A stretch of DNA of 64,000 nt from Wolbachia endosymbiont (group A) of Bibio marci (GCF_947251645.1 NZ_OX366364.1:992001-1056000), one strand, 5' to 3'. Shown: positions 24,344 through 34,689, counted from the first letter of the stretch. Numbers and translations: made by a program. The notes: a model not told the origin generated them from the sequence alone.

Positions 24344-26128
24344 ATGAATAACATTACTATTAATTACGCAAAGGATAGCAAATTAACCGATTTTGGAAAA
24401 GCAGTTCTATCAGACAGGTATTTAATAGAAAATGAAAGTTATCAAGACCTCTTCATACGTATTGCCAATTACTACTCTGATAATAAAGAACATGCGCAGC
24501 GTCTTTATGACTACATGAGCAACTTGTGGTTCATGCCTTCAACACCAATACTCAGCAATGGTGGCACTAAGAGAGGGTTACCTATCTCTTGCTTTCTTAA
24601 TGAAACCGAAGACAGCTTGCAGGGAATAGTTGACTTATGGAATGAAAATGTTTGGCTTGCTGCACGTGGAGGAGGCATAGGTAGTTATTGGGGAAATTTA
24701 CGTTCAATTGGTGAGAGTGTAAAAGGCAGTGGTAAAACATCAGGAATTGTTCCATTTATTGTAGTGCAAAATGCTCTAACGCTTGCAATTAGTCAGGGAT
24801 CCTTAAGGCGAGGAAGTTCAGCAGTTTATCTTCCTGTATTCCATCCGGAGATAGAAGAGTTTCTGGATTTACGTAAGCCAACAGGCGGTGACCCAAATCG
24901 CAAAGCGTTAAATATACATCATGCTGTAATAGTAACAGATAAATTTATGCAGGCTGTTGAGAATGATCAAGAATGGAATTTAATAAGCCCTCACAACAAT
25001 AAGGTTATTTCAACTGTAAAAGCGCGGGATATATGGATCAAAATACTAACAGCAAGAGTTGAAACTGGAGAACCTTACATTATTTTCCTTGATGCAACAA
25101 ATAACAATAAGCCAGAATCTTACAAAAAGCTCAACTTAGACATCAAGATGTCAAATCTATGCAGTGAAATAACTTTAACCACAGGTTATGATCACCTGAA
25201 TAAGTTACGCACTGCTGTGTGTTGTCTATCATCCGTAAATCTTGAGTACTACGAAGAATGGAAAGACAATAAACTCTTCATAGAAGATATAATGCGTTTC
25301 CTTGATAATGTATTGGAAGATTTTATAAATAAAGCACCGAATGAAATGCAGCGAGCAAAATATTCTGCAGCCAGAGAACGCAGTATTGGTCTTGGTGTGA
25401 TGGGTTTTCATTCATTTTTACAAAGCAAAATGGTTCCTTTTGAATCAGTAACAGCACAACAATGGAATAAAAAAATATTTAAGTATTTACGCGAGCAAGC
25501 AGATATAGTTTCTAAAAAATTGGCAGAAGAAAAGGGGGCATGTCCTGATGCCAAAGAAGTTGATCTAATGGAAAGGTTTACACACAAGCTCGCTATTGCT
25601 CCTACTGCCTCGATCTCCATTATTGCAGGCAATACCTCTCCTGGAATAGAACCATATGCAGCAAACGTATTCATACAAAAGACACTTACAGGCTCATTTG
25701 TAGTGCGAAATAAATTCTTGCAAAAACTATTAGCAGAAAAAAATCAAGACAATGATAAAGTATGGTCTTCAATTTCAACAAATGAGGGTTCCGTTCAGCA
25801 TTTAGATTTTCTTAGTGAGCATGAAAAATTGACATTTAAAACAGCGTACGAGCTTGAACAAAGATGGATTATAGAACATGCAAGTGATAGAACTTCGTAT
25901 ATTTGCCAGTCTCAATCAGTAAATCTGTTCTTACCTGCCAACGTACATAAACGTTACTTGCACAAAATACACATGCTTGCTTGGAAAAAAGGATTGAAGA
26001 GCTTATATTACTGCAGATCACAATCAATGCAGAGAGCCGATAAGGTCTCGCATGACATATTCAAAAAAAGTGAAATATTGCAACAAAAAACAGATATTGA
26101 CTACGATGAATGTTTGTCATGCCAATAG
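24344..26128 (+). CDS. nrdA: ribonucleoside-diphosphate reductase alpha subunit
   Basis: Class I ribonucleotide reductase large subunit, making deoxyribonucleotides. Conserved parts: STPILSNGG, ISCFLNETED (redox Cys), ARGGGIGSYWG, SNLCSEI (active-site Asn-Leu-Cys-x-Glu), VCCLSSVNL (second redox Cys), PTASISIIAGNTSPGIEP, and the C-terminal CLSCQ tail used for re-reduction. 594 residues; the short form lacking an N-terminal ATP cone. AGGAA lies nine bases before the ATG. The beta subunit gene is not in this window. Confidence 0.96.
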   Translation: MNNITINYAKDSKLTDFGKAVLSDRYLIENESYQDLFIRIANYYSDNKEHAQRLYDYMSNLWFMPSTPILSNGGTKRGLPISCFLNETEDSLQGIVDLWNENVWLAARGGGIGSYWGNLRSIGESVKGSGKTSGIVPFIVVQNALTLAISQGSLRRGSSAVYLPVFHPEIEEFLDLRKPTGGDPNRKALNIHHAVIVTDKFMQAVENDQEWNLISPHNNKVISTVKARDIWIKILTARVETGEPYIIFLDATNNNKPESYKKLNLDIKMSNLCSEITLTTGYDHLNKLRTAVCCLSSVNLEYYEEWKDNKLFIEDIMRFLDNVLEDFINKAPNEMQRAKYSAARERSIGLGVMGFHSFLQSKMVPFESVTAQQWNKKIFKYLREQADIVSKKLAEEKGACPDAKEVDLMERFTHKLAIAPTASISIIAGNTSPGIEPYAANVFIQKTLTGSFVVRNKFLQKLLAEKNQDNDKVWSSISTNEGSVQHLDFLSEHEKLTFKTAYELEQRWIIEHASDRTSYICQSQSVNLFLPANVHKRYLHKIHMLAWKKGLKSLYYCRSQSMQRADKVSHDIFKKSEILQQKTDIDYDECLSCQ

Positions 26129-26218
26129 TGACCTTATTCAGAAAAAGTAGAGAGAAAGTTAAGACGTTTTTGGAGTAAAATAAAACGTTTTTTCAAAATA
26201 TGGCAAATAGAAGAGAAT

Positions 26219-26664
26219 AGAAACAAAAACTTGCTTGACACCCTCCGCCAGCCCCCTTATCATGAAACTGAAGGTATTCAGTTATCTTCATCTGTGCAGA
26301 TTAAACAGCAAGAAAACAACGTAGTTGGCGTCTTATTTTTAATTTTTTGCACTATGTGCACCTTATGTCTTCACAATATTTCTAGGTTTTTACCTATATA
26401 AGCTGAAACGCGCTTATAAGTCGTTTAAGACAGTATAGTACGCCAATTTGCAGGATTAGAGAGTGACAACTAGCTAACACGGGATTTTTTTGCCTTTTTT
26501 TCTGCTTAGTAAATTTCTTAAACATTTAAACTAAGGTGAGTTGCATTTAAAAGCAGCTAAATTGCAGTGTTTAAGACTTTAAAAAACGCCAATACTGAAA
26601 ATAGACAATGACTAGGGCTTCTTTTGCCTTTTTTTTCATTTGGTAAATTTCTTAATATTTATAG
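26219..26664. repeat. dispersed intergenic repeat of about 450 bp, copy 2
   Basis: Second copy of the unit at 3294-3740, same orientation, with scattered substitutions (for example GACACCCTTTGCC versus GACACCCTCCGCC). Starts about 90 bases after nrdA. No gene within it. Confidence 0.85.
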
Positions 26665-26679
26665 CTAAAAGAGCCCAAG

Positions 26680-26823
26680 AGAGGTGTCATTTCAGTGCCC
26701 CTGTGATGTCATTCCAGTGCTTGACACTGGAATCCAGTTTTCCATATAATCTCATCGAAAACGTTGTAACCACTTTCTATGCTAGTTTTCTTGTTTACAA
26801 GCAAACTTTCCTGGATCCCAGTG
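26680..26823. repeat. family-1 palindromic repeat, left part
   Basis: GTGTCATTTCAGTGCCCC, TCATTCCAGTGCTTGACACTGGAATCCAG, a linker, then CCTGGATCCCAGTG, which is interrupted by IS copy B. The repeat resumes at 27913, so the IS sits inside the second hairpin. Confidence 0.85.
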
Positions 26824-27912
26824 GGCTTTGTTGCATCGCACCTTATACTGGTAGTAATTTACGATAAATATCATGTAGCCATTTCAAATTTAGCCATACC
26901 AATTTCAGTAAATTGATTAAGCAAATAGCACTTAATCAGCAATTCTTTTTCGCGATTTACTTCGGATTTATTCCTAAAGCTGAATCCAAATATTTGCTTT
27001 AATCTTGAGAAAAACCCTTCAATATAAGATCTTTTCCCGTAATTTACTTCTTTTTTCCATTCTTTCACGCCATCTTCACCGTATAATTTTATTAACCTAA
27101 TAGCAGCATTTCTGTCAGACATATAATCTATTTCTGGATGTTCTGCCGCATTGTTTATTGGTGGAATTTTTGCCTTTATATCATATTCGTGACACAATTT
27201 GTAAAACTTGTGCCTATCATATGCCCTATCTGCATATAGTGCTTTTATGACATGCTGAAAATTAACTTCTTTAAGCAAATCGCAAGCTCCATAGTGATCA
27301 GAGTAGACACCGTTACTGTATTTTACAGCTATGGCTTTTTTGCTGTTTATATTCAACATTACATGCAATTTTCTTGTCTGTTCATAGCCACGATATTTTC
27401 TGTCAGCGCTATTTTCCTTGCTGTGACCAGGGGTATTGTTGTAAATGCTGATACCTGTACTATCTATAGCAATTTCGATGTCTTCCATATTATTTTTATC
27501 AATTCTGCAATCATTGATCTTAATATTAAGTTTCTTAAACCTTCTTGATGCTTGTGAATAGCTGATAACTGCTAAATCTCTTCCTATTTGTTGCATATAT
27601 CCTTTTATAAACCCCACCGTTTGTCTTAAACCAATTCTAAAAAGATTGACAATTATATGCACCAAAATCACAACTTTATCACTGTAAATATAGTTGCCGC
27701 CTTGCATTTTTGGACTATTTTCATACCAATTTTCTATGGCTTCATTGATATAATGAAAAATATTTCCTCTTTCCTGGAGAAATTTGTTATATTCATTTTG
27801 GTTACTGACTTTCATTTTCTGTGGCATATTTTTTCTTCAACAGTTAAATGGTTATTTATAATGAATTTTGTCAGTAGCCACCAGATTTTTTCGGTTGCTA
27901 TGCAACAAAGCC
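26824..27912 (-). mobile_element. IS5-family insertion sequence, copy B
   Basis: 1089 bp with GGCTTTGTTGCAT ends and a 9-bp duplication ATCCCAGTG at 26815-26823 and 27913-27921. Inserted in the CCCAGTG...CACTGGG hairpin of a family-1 repeat. Near-identical to copies A and C, implying recent movement. Confidence 0.95.
26871..27827 (-). CDS. IS5-family DDE transposase (copy B)
   Basis: Intact 318-residue transposase, identical to copy A by eye except ENSADRK. Same DDE landmarks (IDSTGIS, YADRAYD, KRSYIEGFFSRLK). Probably active or recently active. Confidence 0.95.
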   Translation of the reverse strand: MPQKMKVSNQNEYNKFLQERGNIFHYINEAIENWYENSPKMQGGNYIYSDKVVILVHIIVNLFRIGLRQTVGFIKGYMQQIGRDLAVISYSQASRRFKKLNIKINDCRIDKNNMEDIEIAIDSTGISIYNNTPGHSKENSADRKYRGYEQTRKLHVMLNINSKKAIAVKYSNGVYSDHYGACDLLKEVNFQHVIKALYADRAYDRHKFYKLCHEYDIKAKIPPINNAAEHPEIDYMSDRNAAIRLIKLYGEDGVKEWKKEVNYGKRSYIEGFFSRLKQIFGFSFRNKSEVNREKELLIKCYLLNQFTEIGMAKFEMAT

Positions 27913-28020
27913 ATCCCAGTGTCTGGGCACTGGGATGACAAAAAAAGGAGCACTGAGATGACACCTCTGGGCACTGGGATGACACCATTATAGAGTGAAC
28001 CAGTGTCAGCTACTTACATG
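27913..28020. repeat. family-1 palindromic repeat, right part
   Basis: ATCCCAGTGTCTGGGCACTGGGATGACA and two shortened half-units (ACTGAGATGACACC, GGGCACTGGGATGACACC), ending eight bases before the addB stop. Confidence 0.85.
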
Positions 28021-28027
28021 ACACCAT

Positions 28028-30838
28028 TTACAACCACTCCCCTACCCTTTCTAGCTGTTTATAGCTGTTAAATCTCAGGAATTTATCAAAATATGGAGAG
28101 GCAATAAAGGGAATAGTATCTCTTAAATAATTAGATAAAAAATCTGGCAGATCATTCTGAAATTCTTGCATTTTTTGTCTATAATCTCGTAAAGAAATAA
28201 CTTTTATTTTATCATAATCAAGTTTCCAATAAGCAAGTTCTGAGACTTCCCTTCCGGTCACATACTCTACCGCTAAAGCTTGCAAAATTAATTGCGGAAA
28301 AAACCCCGACATAACTTCTTCATTGGAAGGTGGTGAACCAAGTTTATAGTCTATAATTGCTACTTGCCCACTTGGTAGATACTCAACTCTATCACATCTT
28401 GCTGTCAGTGAAACTTCTTGTGGCCTATTTGTCATCCCAGCAGTTTCATACTGATCACAAGAACCAGCGTCACGCGCTGGAATATGAAATATCGGACAGG
28501 TAAAACTCTTTTCCAACTCAACATAATTGCTTCGAGTCTCATCAAATTCGACAAAAATCCTTTGCAGTCTTACCCACCACATATTTGAAAAATTAAACTG
28601 ACTAGTCGAGAATGCTTCTCGTGCAATGCTCATCAGCGATTTTTTGTTGCGTAAATATCTTGCAAGAATGTTGTGTACCATAGTGCCAAATTCCAATATC
28701 GATGGCTTAAAATTCAAGTCTCTTAATTGTTTAAGGCCCAGTATATATTCAACGTAAAATGAATAAGGATTACGAATTAGCTTTTCTATTGCACTGCAAG
28801 ACATCACCTGCATTTTTTCTTTTCTAACTTCGGTTTGAGGTTTTGGCATAGGTTGAGTACATGGAACAGTACATTCAGGCGTATTTAATACCCTCAGCCA
28901 ATCACGATACGGCTGTTTCCCCTCCTTGAGCAGAATTTCCAAACGCTGCAATAGAATTGGTTTTCTATGGCTTAGCGATCTTGTAATATAAACCTTACTT
29001 GCGCAAAACAAATTGTGTAAAGTATAAAAAAAATACCCCTGCTCTTCTTGCGCAGAAGGAAGATTAAATTTTTCTCTCGTAAGTGCATTCAAAAGCGGAC
29101 TTTGAAAGCTTGGCGCTTCATTAAATCCAGCAAGTATTACAACTTTGTTGTGATATAAGCTGAATTTATTCAAGTCACTTGCTACAGAGAAAAACTCTTT
29201 CTCTAAAAATAAAGTCAGAATTTGGCTATATAACTCTAAGGAGCACTTAATTTCTATACCCTCACATGCATTTGAGAAATTACAGGTAAAATTACCTATT
29301 TCACTATTTAGCTCTGAAAAATTTATACCAGATAGCATATTAATACACTGCAAATGAGTTGCCACCACATCAGAAATAGGGCAATTTATAGAATTAAATA
29401 AAAGATTAAATATAACCTCTAACCTATTGATAATAAGCAATATATTCTCTTTATATTTTAGCTTTTTATGGGCATTGATAGCATTTATAATATCGCTCAG
29501 GCCATTTGTACTAAAGTTGCGTAATATCTCTATTTCAAATTCAGATAAAATCCGAGAGTACTCTTCTTGAGTGTAACCAAAAGTCACTAGCCTATGTTTA
29601 AGGAGCGAAAGTAATGACACACTGCTCCAATTTGAGGTCAAAACTTCGATACTATAAAGCAGAAGCATTATATAAGGATAATTTTCCGGTATGGCACTGT
29701 GTTGCCTTGATAAACATGCTATACGAGCTGCAAGTAATTTATCAAAGACAACCAAAGAAACGTTTTCATAACCTTCATTCTCTATAATTAATGATGTCAC
29801 TTGTGCTTCTTCCTCTCTGGAATCACAAGTGATGACTTCAATATTGCCAATATGTCCATTACTAACTTTGCTTAGATCGGCAGTTGTATCAAAGACGTAA
29901 TCTAGATATTCCTCAGGACTTCCTGTTATCCCAGCCCTTTCTTCTGTCATCCCAGTGCTTGACACTGGGATCCAGTTTTCATTATACAGCCACCTGGTGC
30001 GCTCATTTAAAGTTAAGTTTTCTGGATCCCAGTGTCGGAGCACTGGGATGACACCAGAACACGCTTCTGGCAGAAAACTCACATCCCTTCTATCTACATT
30101 TAAATAATCCAACAAATCTTTCAAACAATATTGATAGTGTTTTTTATCAAGCAATTTCCAGTCTTTCTCTTTAATTTTCAAATTCAGGTTAGGCAAAATT
30201 ATTTTTCCAAACGGCAGGTCATATATAGCCTTAATTAACGACTTATCCTTTCCAATTCCAACAAAGATTATATGTTGGTCTTTTTGTAAAGAGATTATCA
30301 TATTGTTTATGTAATCACTCTTATGTTCTAATATATCTACTACTCCTAAATCTTTTAAAATTTTATTCCAACTCTCAATGAGTAAGCTTATGAAATTCTC
30401 TATTTTTTTTGAATGTTCATCGAATTGATAACAATCCGTTGTTTGGGTAGATTGAATTTTATCAAGCAATGATGGCAGGCTATAAGCTAAATCAATGGGG
30501 AAATTATCATTATTTTTTCTATTCCACTCCAATATGAATTGAATGAGTAGCAGCGTCCTCTTTGTTGGATTGATAACTTTAACTCTATCAAGATTTAATA
30601 TTAAATCCTCCTCATCGATGTTCTCTAGCGAAACTATCTCTGGCAAAATTATGCATTTTTTAGCGTTGTAATTCTTGAACGCACTCAGCAACGCTATCAC
30701 ATCCCTCTTGCAAGGAAGTATAATTTTTACTTCAGGAATTTTTTCTCTTTCATATTCAGAAAATATGTGCTGAACCAGCACATCAAAAAGAGATTCATCC
30801 ACATTAACGGTAAAAACTCTTCCCACTAACAGTAACAA
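28028..30838 (-). CDS. addB: double-strand break repair protein AddB, with repeat-derived inserts
   Basis: Subunit of the AddAB helicase-nuclease that processes broken ends for recombination. The C-terminal part has SCSAIEKLIRNPYSFYVEYIL, the usual entry to the AddB nuclease domain, and the PD-(D/E)XK-type VAIIDYKLG. 936 residues. Two segments look foreign: residues about 261-304 (from GVIPVLRHWDPEN to SSTGMTEERAGIT) and about 783-803 (IPARDAGSCDQ...TAGMTN). Both correspond at DNA level to family-1 palindromic repeats kept in frame. addA is not in the window. Divergent from purL, 87 bases apart. Confidence 0.88.
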   Translation of the reverse strand: MLLLVGRVFTVNVDESLFDVLVQHIFSEYEREKIPEVKIILPCKRDVIALLSAFKNYNAKKCIILPEIVSLENIDEEDLILNLDRVKVINPTKRTLLLIQFILEWNRKNNDNFPIDLAYSLPSLLDKIQSTQTTDCYQFDEHSKKIENFISLLIESWNKILKDLGVVDILEHKSDYINNMIISLQKDQHIIFVGIGKDKSLIKAIYDLPFGKIILPNLNLKIKEKDWKLLDKKHYQYCLKDLLDYLNVDRRDVSFLPEACSGVIPVLRHWDPENLTLNERTRWLYNENWIPVSSTGMTEERAGITGSPEEYLDYVFDTTADLSKVSNGHIGNIEVITCDSREEEAQVTSLIIENEGYENVSLVVFDKLLAARIACLSRQHSAIPENYPYIMLLLYSIEVLTSNWSSVSLLSLLKHRLVTFGYTQEEYSRILSEFEIEILRNFSTNGLSDIINAINAHKKLKYKENILLIINRLEVIFNLLFNSINCPISDVVATHLQCINMLSGINFSELNSEIGNFTCNFSNACEGIEIKCSLELYSQILTLFLEKEFFSVASDLNKFSLYHNKVVILAGFNEAPSFQSPLLNALTREKFNLPSAQEEQGYFFYTLHNLFCASKVYITRSLSHRKPILLQRLEILLKEGKQPYRDWLRVLNTPECTVPCTQPMPKPQTEVRKEKMQVMSCSAIEKLIRNPYSFYVEYILGLKQLRDLNFKPSILEFGTMVHNILARYLRNKKSLMSIAREAFSTSQFNFSNMWWVRLQRIFVEFDETRSNYVELEKSFTCPIFHIPARDAGSCDQYETAGMTNRPQEVSLTARCDRVEYLPSGQVAIIDYKLGSPPSNEEVMSGFFPQLILQALAVEYVTGREVSELAYWKLDYDKIKVISLRDYRQKMQEFQNDLPDFLSNYLRDTIPFIASPYFDKFLRFNSYKQLERVGEWL
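29925..30058. repeat. family-1 palindromic repeat inside addB
   Basis: Complete unit in the reading frame: CTGTCATCCCAGTGCTTGACACTGGGATCCAG (29945-29975), linker with TTTTCATTATACAG, then TTCTGGATCCCAGTGTCGGAGCACTGGGATGACACC to 30054. Translated on the minus strand without a stop. A partial unit is also present at 28432-28485 (GTCATCCCAGCAG, CCAGCGTCACGCGCTGG). Confidence 0.9.
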
Positions 30839-30925
30839 TTAATACAATATTTTATTGTATAGAAATTATTCAAAATATAAACGTGCTTGTATGCTATTAT
30901 ATATTAAAATTTTTTATAACATTAC

Positions 30926-33900
30926 ATGGCAAACATTAGAATAGAAGTTTTAAATAAATGCGAGCAAATTGGCCGCAGATGGTTAGTCAACGTTTACTCG
31001 ATTTACATACGCAAAGGATTACCATCCAAATTATATGAAGAAATTTGCGGGCTATTTTATAATAAAGTCATACAAGATTGCCGTTATTATTCCTACAACG
31101 AAAACCTTGAAGAAGTTCAATATGATTTCATAGAACCACAAGCTGAGTGGGGCTTGGAAATAAGCTTTTTACCTGGCATGACCGATAATGTAGGCAACAC
31201 AGTGAAACAAATTGTTAGAGAATATTTAATAAACAAGAACTACATTGATGAAAATGTTTATATCAAAGCAAGAAGTTCAAAATTGATTCTAAGTCAAGGG
31301 AATTTGCCAACTGAAGATGACATAAAACAAGAATTCAACCCTATCACTGAGTATTGCATTCTTGTTTATAAAGAAAACAGCAATTGCCGTTGGAAGTATT
31401 ATGGTAAATCGAATGCCTCACCTGGTGTCATCCAGTACTTGGATCCAGGAAACTTCAAGCAATTGTATAATGAAAACTGGATTCCAGTGTCAAGCACTGG
31501 AATGACAAAAGAAGGGGCTGGGATGACAAAAGAGAGTACTGGGATGACATCAAGTAGTAATGGGGCTAAGTCTGTTGACCTCAATGTAAGTGACCAAGAG
31601 CTTGAAAAAATTAGTAGAGATGGAATCGATGGCAATGGCACTTTAGGTCTCTCCCTTACAGCAATGAAAGCTATAAAGGATTACTTTAAAAAACTTGGTA
31701 GAAATCCATATGATATTGAACTTGAGTCCCTAGCACAAACTTGGTCTGAACATTGTAAGCACAACATTTTCTCCTCTCCCATTGATGAAATAAAAGATGG
31801 CCTGTACGCACACTATATAAAGCGTGCAACACGTGAGATAAATTCTGACATATGTGTGTCAGTTTTCTCCGACAACGCCGGAGGAATAATCTTCGATGAC
31901 GATTACTTAATCGTAGATAAAGTTGAAACTCACAATAGCCCTTCAGCTCTCGATCCTTTTGGTGGAGCAATGACCGGAGTGCTTGGAGTTAATCGTGATA
32001 TAGTGGGTTTCGGGAAAGGCGCGGAACCTATAATGAATACCTATTACTTTTGCTTTGCCAAAGAAGCAAAAGGCAAATTTTATAGGGATAAAGAGCGCAC
32101 TGATGAGATCTTACCGCCGAAATATATAATGAAAGAAGTGATTCATGGCGTTAATGTTGCTGGTAATTGCTCTGGTATTCCAACACAACTTGGGTCGGTA
32201 TATTTTGACGATAGATTTTGTGGGAAGCCGCTGGTCTTTGTTGGAAGCGTCGGAATTATTCCGCGCAGTATAAATAATGCACCTTCACACATAAAAGGAC
32301 CTAAAAACGGCGATAAGATTGTAATTATTGGTGGAAGAGTTGGAAGGGACGGAATTCACGGTGCAACGTTTTCTTCAGAGGCATTGTCGGGAAACAGCCC
32401 TTCAACAATTGTGCAAATTGGTGACCCTATAACACAAAAAAAATTATCCAATGCCGCCTTGGAAGCAAGAGATCTTGATCTTTATAATGCAATAACGGAT
32501 AATGGAGCAGGCGGTCTATCATCGTCTATTGGTGAAATGGGAAAAGACGGATTTGAAGTTGATTTGAGCAAGGTTCTCCTTAAAAACGATGGTATGGCTC
32601 CGTGGGAAATATGGATATCAGAATCACAAGAGAGAATGACCTTAGCAGTGCCAGAAGAAAATCTTCCTGTGTTTAAGCAAATCATGAAAAAACATGATGT
32701 GGAGGTTTGTGTGATTGGAGAGTTCAGTGATAGCAAGAGGGCTAAGGTTCAACTCTCTTCTGCTCCACCAATAATGGACATCGAAACTGAATTTCTGCAT
32801 GATGGTAATCCCAAAGTGCATTTACAGACAAAGCCGTGGTCTAAGGGGCTTCTAGCGCCATGCACTGGAATGACAACAAATCCAGCATCTTTAGAAGTCG
32901 AGCTAAAAGAAATGCTGAGCAGACCAAACATATGCAGCAAAGAGTTTATAGTGGTGCAATATGACCATGAAATTCAAGGATCGTCAGTGCTAAAACCATT
33001 GCAGGGCAAGGGAAGAGTGTGCAGTGAAGCTATTGTTTCAAGGCCAATCTTTTCTTCAAACAAAGGTGTTGTGAAATCACAGGGGTTTGGCTCGAGTTAT
33101 GGAGAAATTGACACCTACCACATGGCAGCATGTGCAATTGACACCGCGATACGCAACTATGTAGCCGCAGGAGGAAATATAAATCATCTAGCGTTGCTCG
33201 ACAATTTTTGCTGGTGTGATGCTTATAATCCAGAAAGGCTGTGGCAACTAAAGAGAGCTGCAGAGGCTTGTTACGACTTTGCAACTGCATTTAAAACACC
33301 ATTCATATCCGGAAAAGATAGTATGTTTAACGACTTTAAGGGATATGACGAAAATGGCGAGAAAGTGATGATATCTGCACCACCTTCATTACTCATCTCA
33401 GCAATTGGAGTTATAGAGAATATTGAAAGTGCGGTATCGCTTGATGTGAAAATGCCGGGGGACTTGATATATGTGCTTGGTACAACCCACGATGAGCTTG
33501 GTAGATCTGAATATCAGTTATATAGTGGAATAGGTAATAACAACGTACCAAAAGTTGATGCACAAAGTGCTAGAAAGTTGTATGAATGTTACAACCAGGC
33601 AATAAAAGATGGCATAATTGCCTCTGCAATTGCACCAAACTTGGGCGGATTAATTATTGCTCTGGCAAAATCGCTAATTGCAGGAGACCTTGGTGCTGAA
33701 ATCGATCTTTCACTAGTGCCAATAGGAAAAATACAAAATACAGGTATAATAAACAAGATAACAATGTTTTCTGAATCGCAAAGTAGAATTTTGGTTACTA
33801 TTGCACCACAAAATCGGAAGAGGTTTGAAGCATTGTTTGAAGGTGCGGTTTATTCATGTATTGGCAAAGTAACAGAGAAAAAGGTGCTAAACATAAAGGA

Positions 33901-33961
33901 TGTTTTAAAAGTAAATCTGAAAGATTTGGGAAATAGTTATTATATAGCTAAAGTGACTTAG
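30926..33961 (+). CDS. purL: phosphoribosylformylglycinamidine synthase PurL, with repeat-derived inserts
   Basis: Makes FGAM from FGAR, glutamine and ATP in purine synthesis. The first 160 residues look like the PurS-like/linker part of the long Rickettsiales form; the catalytic part starts at AQTWSEHCKHNIF and has DKVETHNSPSALDPFGGA, GGRVGRDGIHGATFSS, DNGAGGLSSSIGEMG and a second half with AACAIDTAIRNYVAAGG and SGKDSMFNDF. 1011 residues. Residues about 165-211 are a translated family-1 repeat (YNENWIPVSSTGMT and three GMT repeats); a remnant lies near residue 650 (PCTGMTTN). The last codons overlap the start of another repeat. Confidence 0.93.
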   Translation: MANIRIEVLNKCEQIGRRWLVNVYSIYIRKGLPSKLYEEICGLFYNKVIQDCRYYSYNENLEEVQYDFIEPQAEWGLEISFLPGMTDNVGNTVKQIVREYLINKNYIDENVYIKARSSKLILSQGNLPTEDDIKQEFNPITEYCILVYKENSNCRWKYYGKSNASPGVIQYLDPGNFKQLYNENWIPVSSTGMTKEGAGMTKESTGMTSSSNGAKSVDLNVSDQELEKISRDGIDGNGTLGLSLTAMKAIKDYFKKLGRNPYDIELESLAQTWSEHCKHNIFSSPIDEIKDGLYAHYIKRATREINSDICVSVFSDNAGGIIFDDDYLIVDKVETHNSPSALDPFGGAMTGVLGVNRDIVGFGKGAEPIMNTYYFCFAKEAKGKFYRDKERTDEILPPKYIMKEVIHGVNVAGNCSGIPTQLGSVYFDDRFCGKPLVFVGSVGIIPRSINNAPSHIKGPKNGDKIVIIGGRVGRDGIHGATFSSEALSGNSPSTIVQIGDPITQKKLSNAALEARDLDLYNAITDNGAGGLSSSIGEMGKDGFEVDLSKVLLKNDGMAPWEIWISESQERMTLAVPEENLPVFKQIMKKHDVEVCVIGEFSDSKRAKVQLSSAPPIMDIETEFLHDGNPKVHLQTKPWSKGLLAPCTGMTTNPASLEVELKEMLSRPNICSKEFIVVQYDHEIQGSSVLKPLQGKGRVCSEAIVSRPIFSSNKGVVKSQGFGSSYGEIDTYHMAACAIDTAIRNYVAAGGNINHLALLDNFCWCDAYNPERLWQLKRAAEACYDFATAFKTPFISGKDSMFNDFKGYDENGEKVMISAPPSLLISAIGVIENIESAVSLDVKMPGDLIYVLGTTHDELGRSEYQLYSGIGNNNVPKVDAQSARKLYECYNQAIKDGIIASAIAPNLGGLIIALAKSLIAGDLGAEIDLSLVPIGKIQNTGIINKITMFSESQSRILVTIAPQNRKRFEALFEGAVYSCIGKVTEKKVLNIKDVLKVNLKDLGNSYYIAKVT
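31420..31560. repeat. family-1 palindromic repeat inside purL
   Basis: GGTGTCATCCAGTACTTGGATCCAG, a linker with TGTATAATGAAAAC, the hairpin TGGATTCCAGTGTCAAGCACTGGAATGACA (31480-31507), then two half-units ending GGGATGACA. It is read in the same frame as the insert in addB, giving the shared peptide YNENWIPVSSTGMT. Confidence 0.92.
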
Positions 33962-34078
33962 GTTTACAGACGATTTGATAAACGACAAATTCGTCATCCC
34001 GCTGCTTGTTAGCGGGATCTAGAGATACCGCGGCGGTATGACGTAGGAAAACCTTTCTTGGGTTAGCTATAGCATGTC
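33943..34078. repeat. family-2 palindromic repeat overlapping the purL stop
   Basis: TATAGCTAAAGTGACTTAGG, which contains the purL stop, matches TATAGCTAAACTGACTTAG at 41025 and a shorter copy at 34702. It continues CGACAAATTCGTCATCCCGCT, TTAGCGGGATCTAGAGATACCGCGGCGGTATGACG and ends TTAGCTATAGCATGTCAGTTTA, an inverted version of its own start. Confidence 0.8.
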
Positions 34079-34176
34079 AGTTTAAAATATTTTTTTTGAT
34101 TATGCTAAATAACTCTTTCACTATGTGCAATATTTACTTAAAATAAATGTATGTTATTAAATTTGGGTAGGTAATT

Positions 34177-34689
34177 ATGTCTATTTTATCGATACTCCTG
34201 TTTATCAGTCTTTCTTTACTCAACACTTCAAATAAATTGATGATATGTGCTGCCTTATTTGTGGGAGCTGCTTTAGTTGTAAATTCAATGGTTGAATTTT
34301 ATGGCAAAAGCAAAGCTACGTACAGCTTAATAGTGTGTACAGCGCTATGTTGTGTTTTTAAATGGCAAAGTTTTAATTTGATGATATTGATTTCATATAC
34401 TGCAATTTTAGTCTCTCTTCTCTCAAGCATAATTATTTTTGAAAAATTGAAGTCCAAGTTGAATTTTCATATGGCAAATTTCATTACTTTAATTATAGCA
34501 TCAGTTGTTGATAGTGCCGTTGTATGTGTTGGATTACTATACAAATTTTCTGCAGGTAAATGCTTATCAATATATATTAGAGATTTAATTTTTAAGTTTT
34601 CTTATGTGTCAGTATTGAGCATCTGCTTGTTTGTAGGAATGTATTTATTTTGCTTGGCGAACAAGAAGTATTTTAAGATTTCCACATAA
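34177..34689 (+). CDS. yhhQ: VUT-family membrane protein, probable queuosine precursor transporter
   Basis: 170 residues with five or six membrane segments. LFVGAALVVNSMVEFYGKSKATYSLI matches the (D/E)xxxExYGxxxA signature after the second helix, and LIIASVVDSAVV the conserved S(Q)xxDt helix of the VUT (YhhQ) family, which imports queuine or its precursors for tRNA wobble modification. Somewhat shorter than the usual 200-230 residues. No queuosine enzyme is nearby. Symbol given by family only. Confidence 0.65.
   Translation: MSILSILLFISLSLLNTSNKLMICAALFVGAALVVNSMVEFYGKSKATYSLIVCTALCCVFKWQSFNLMILISYTAILVSLLSSIIIFEKLKSKLNFHMANFITLIIASVVDSAVVCVGLLYKFSAGKCLSIYIRDLIFKFSYVSVLSICLFVGMYLFCLANKKYFKIST

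Noticed and set aside
26640..26867. 75-codon frame before IS copy B
   Set aside because: Repeat sequence plus the IS end; not a gene.
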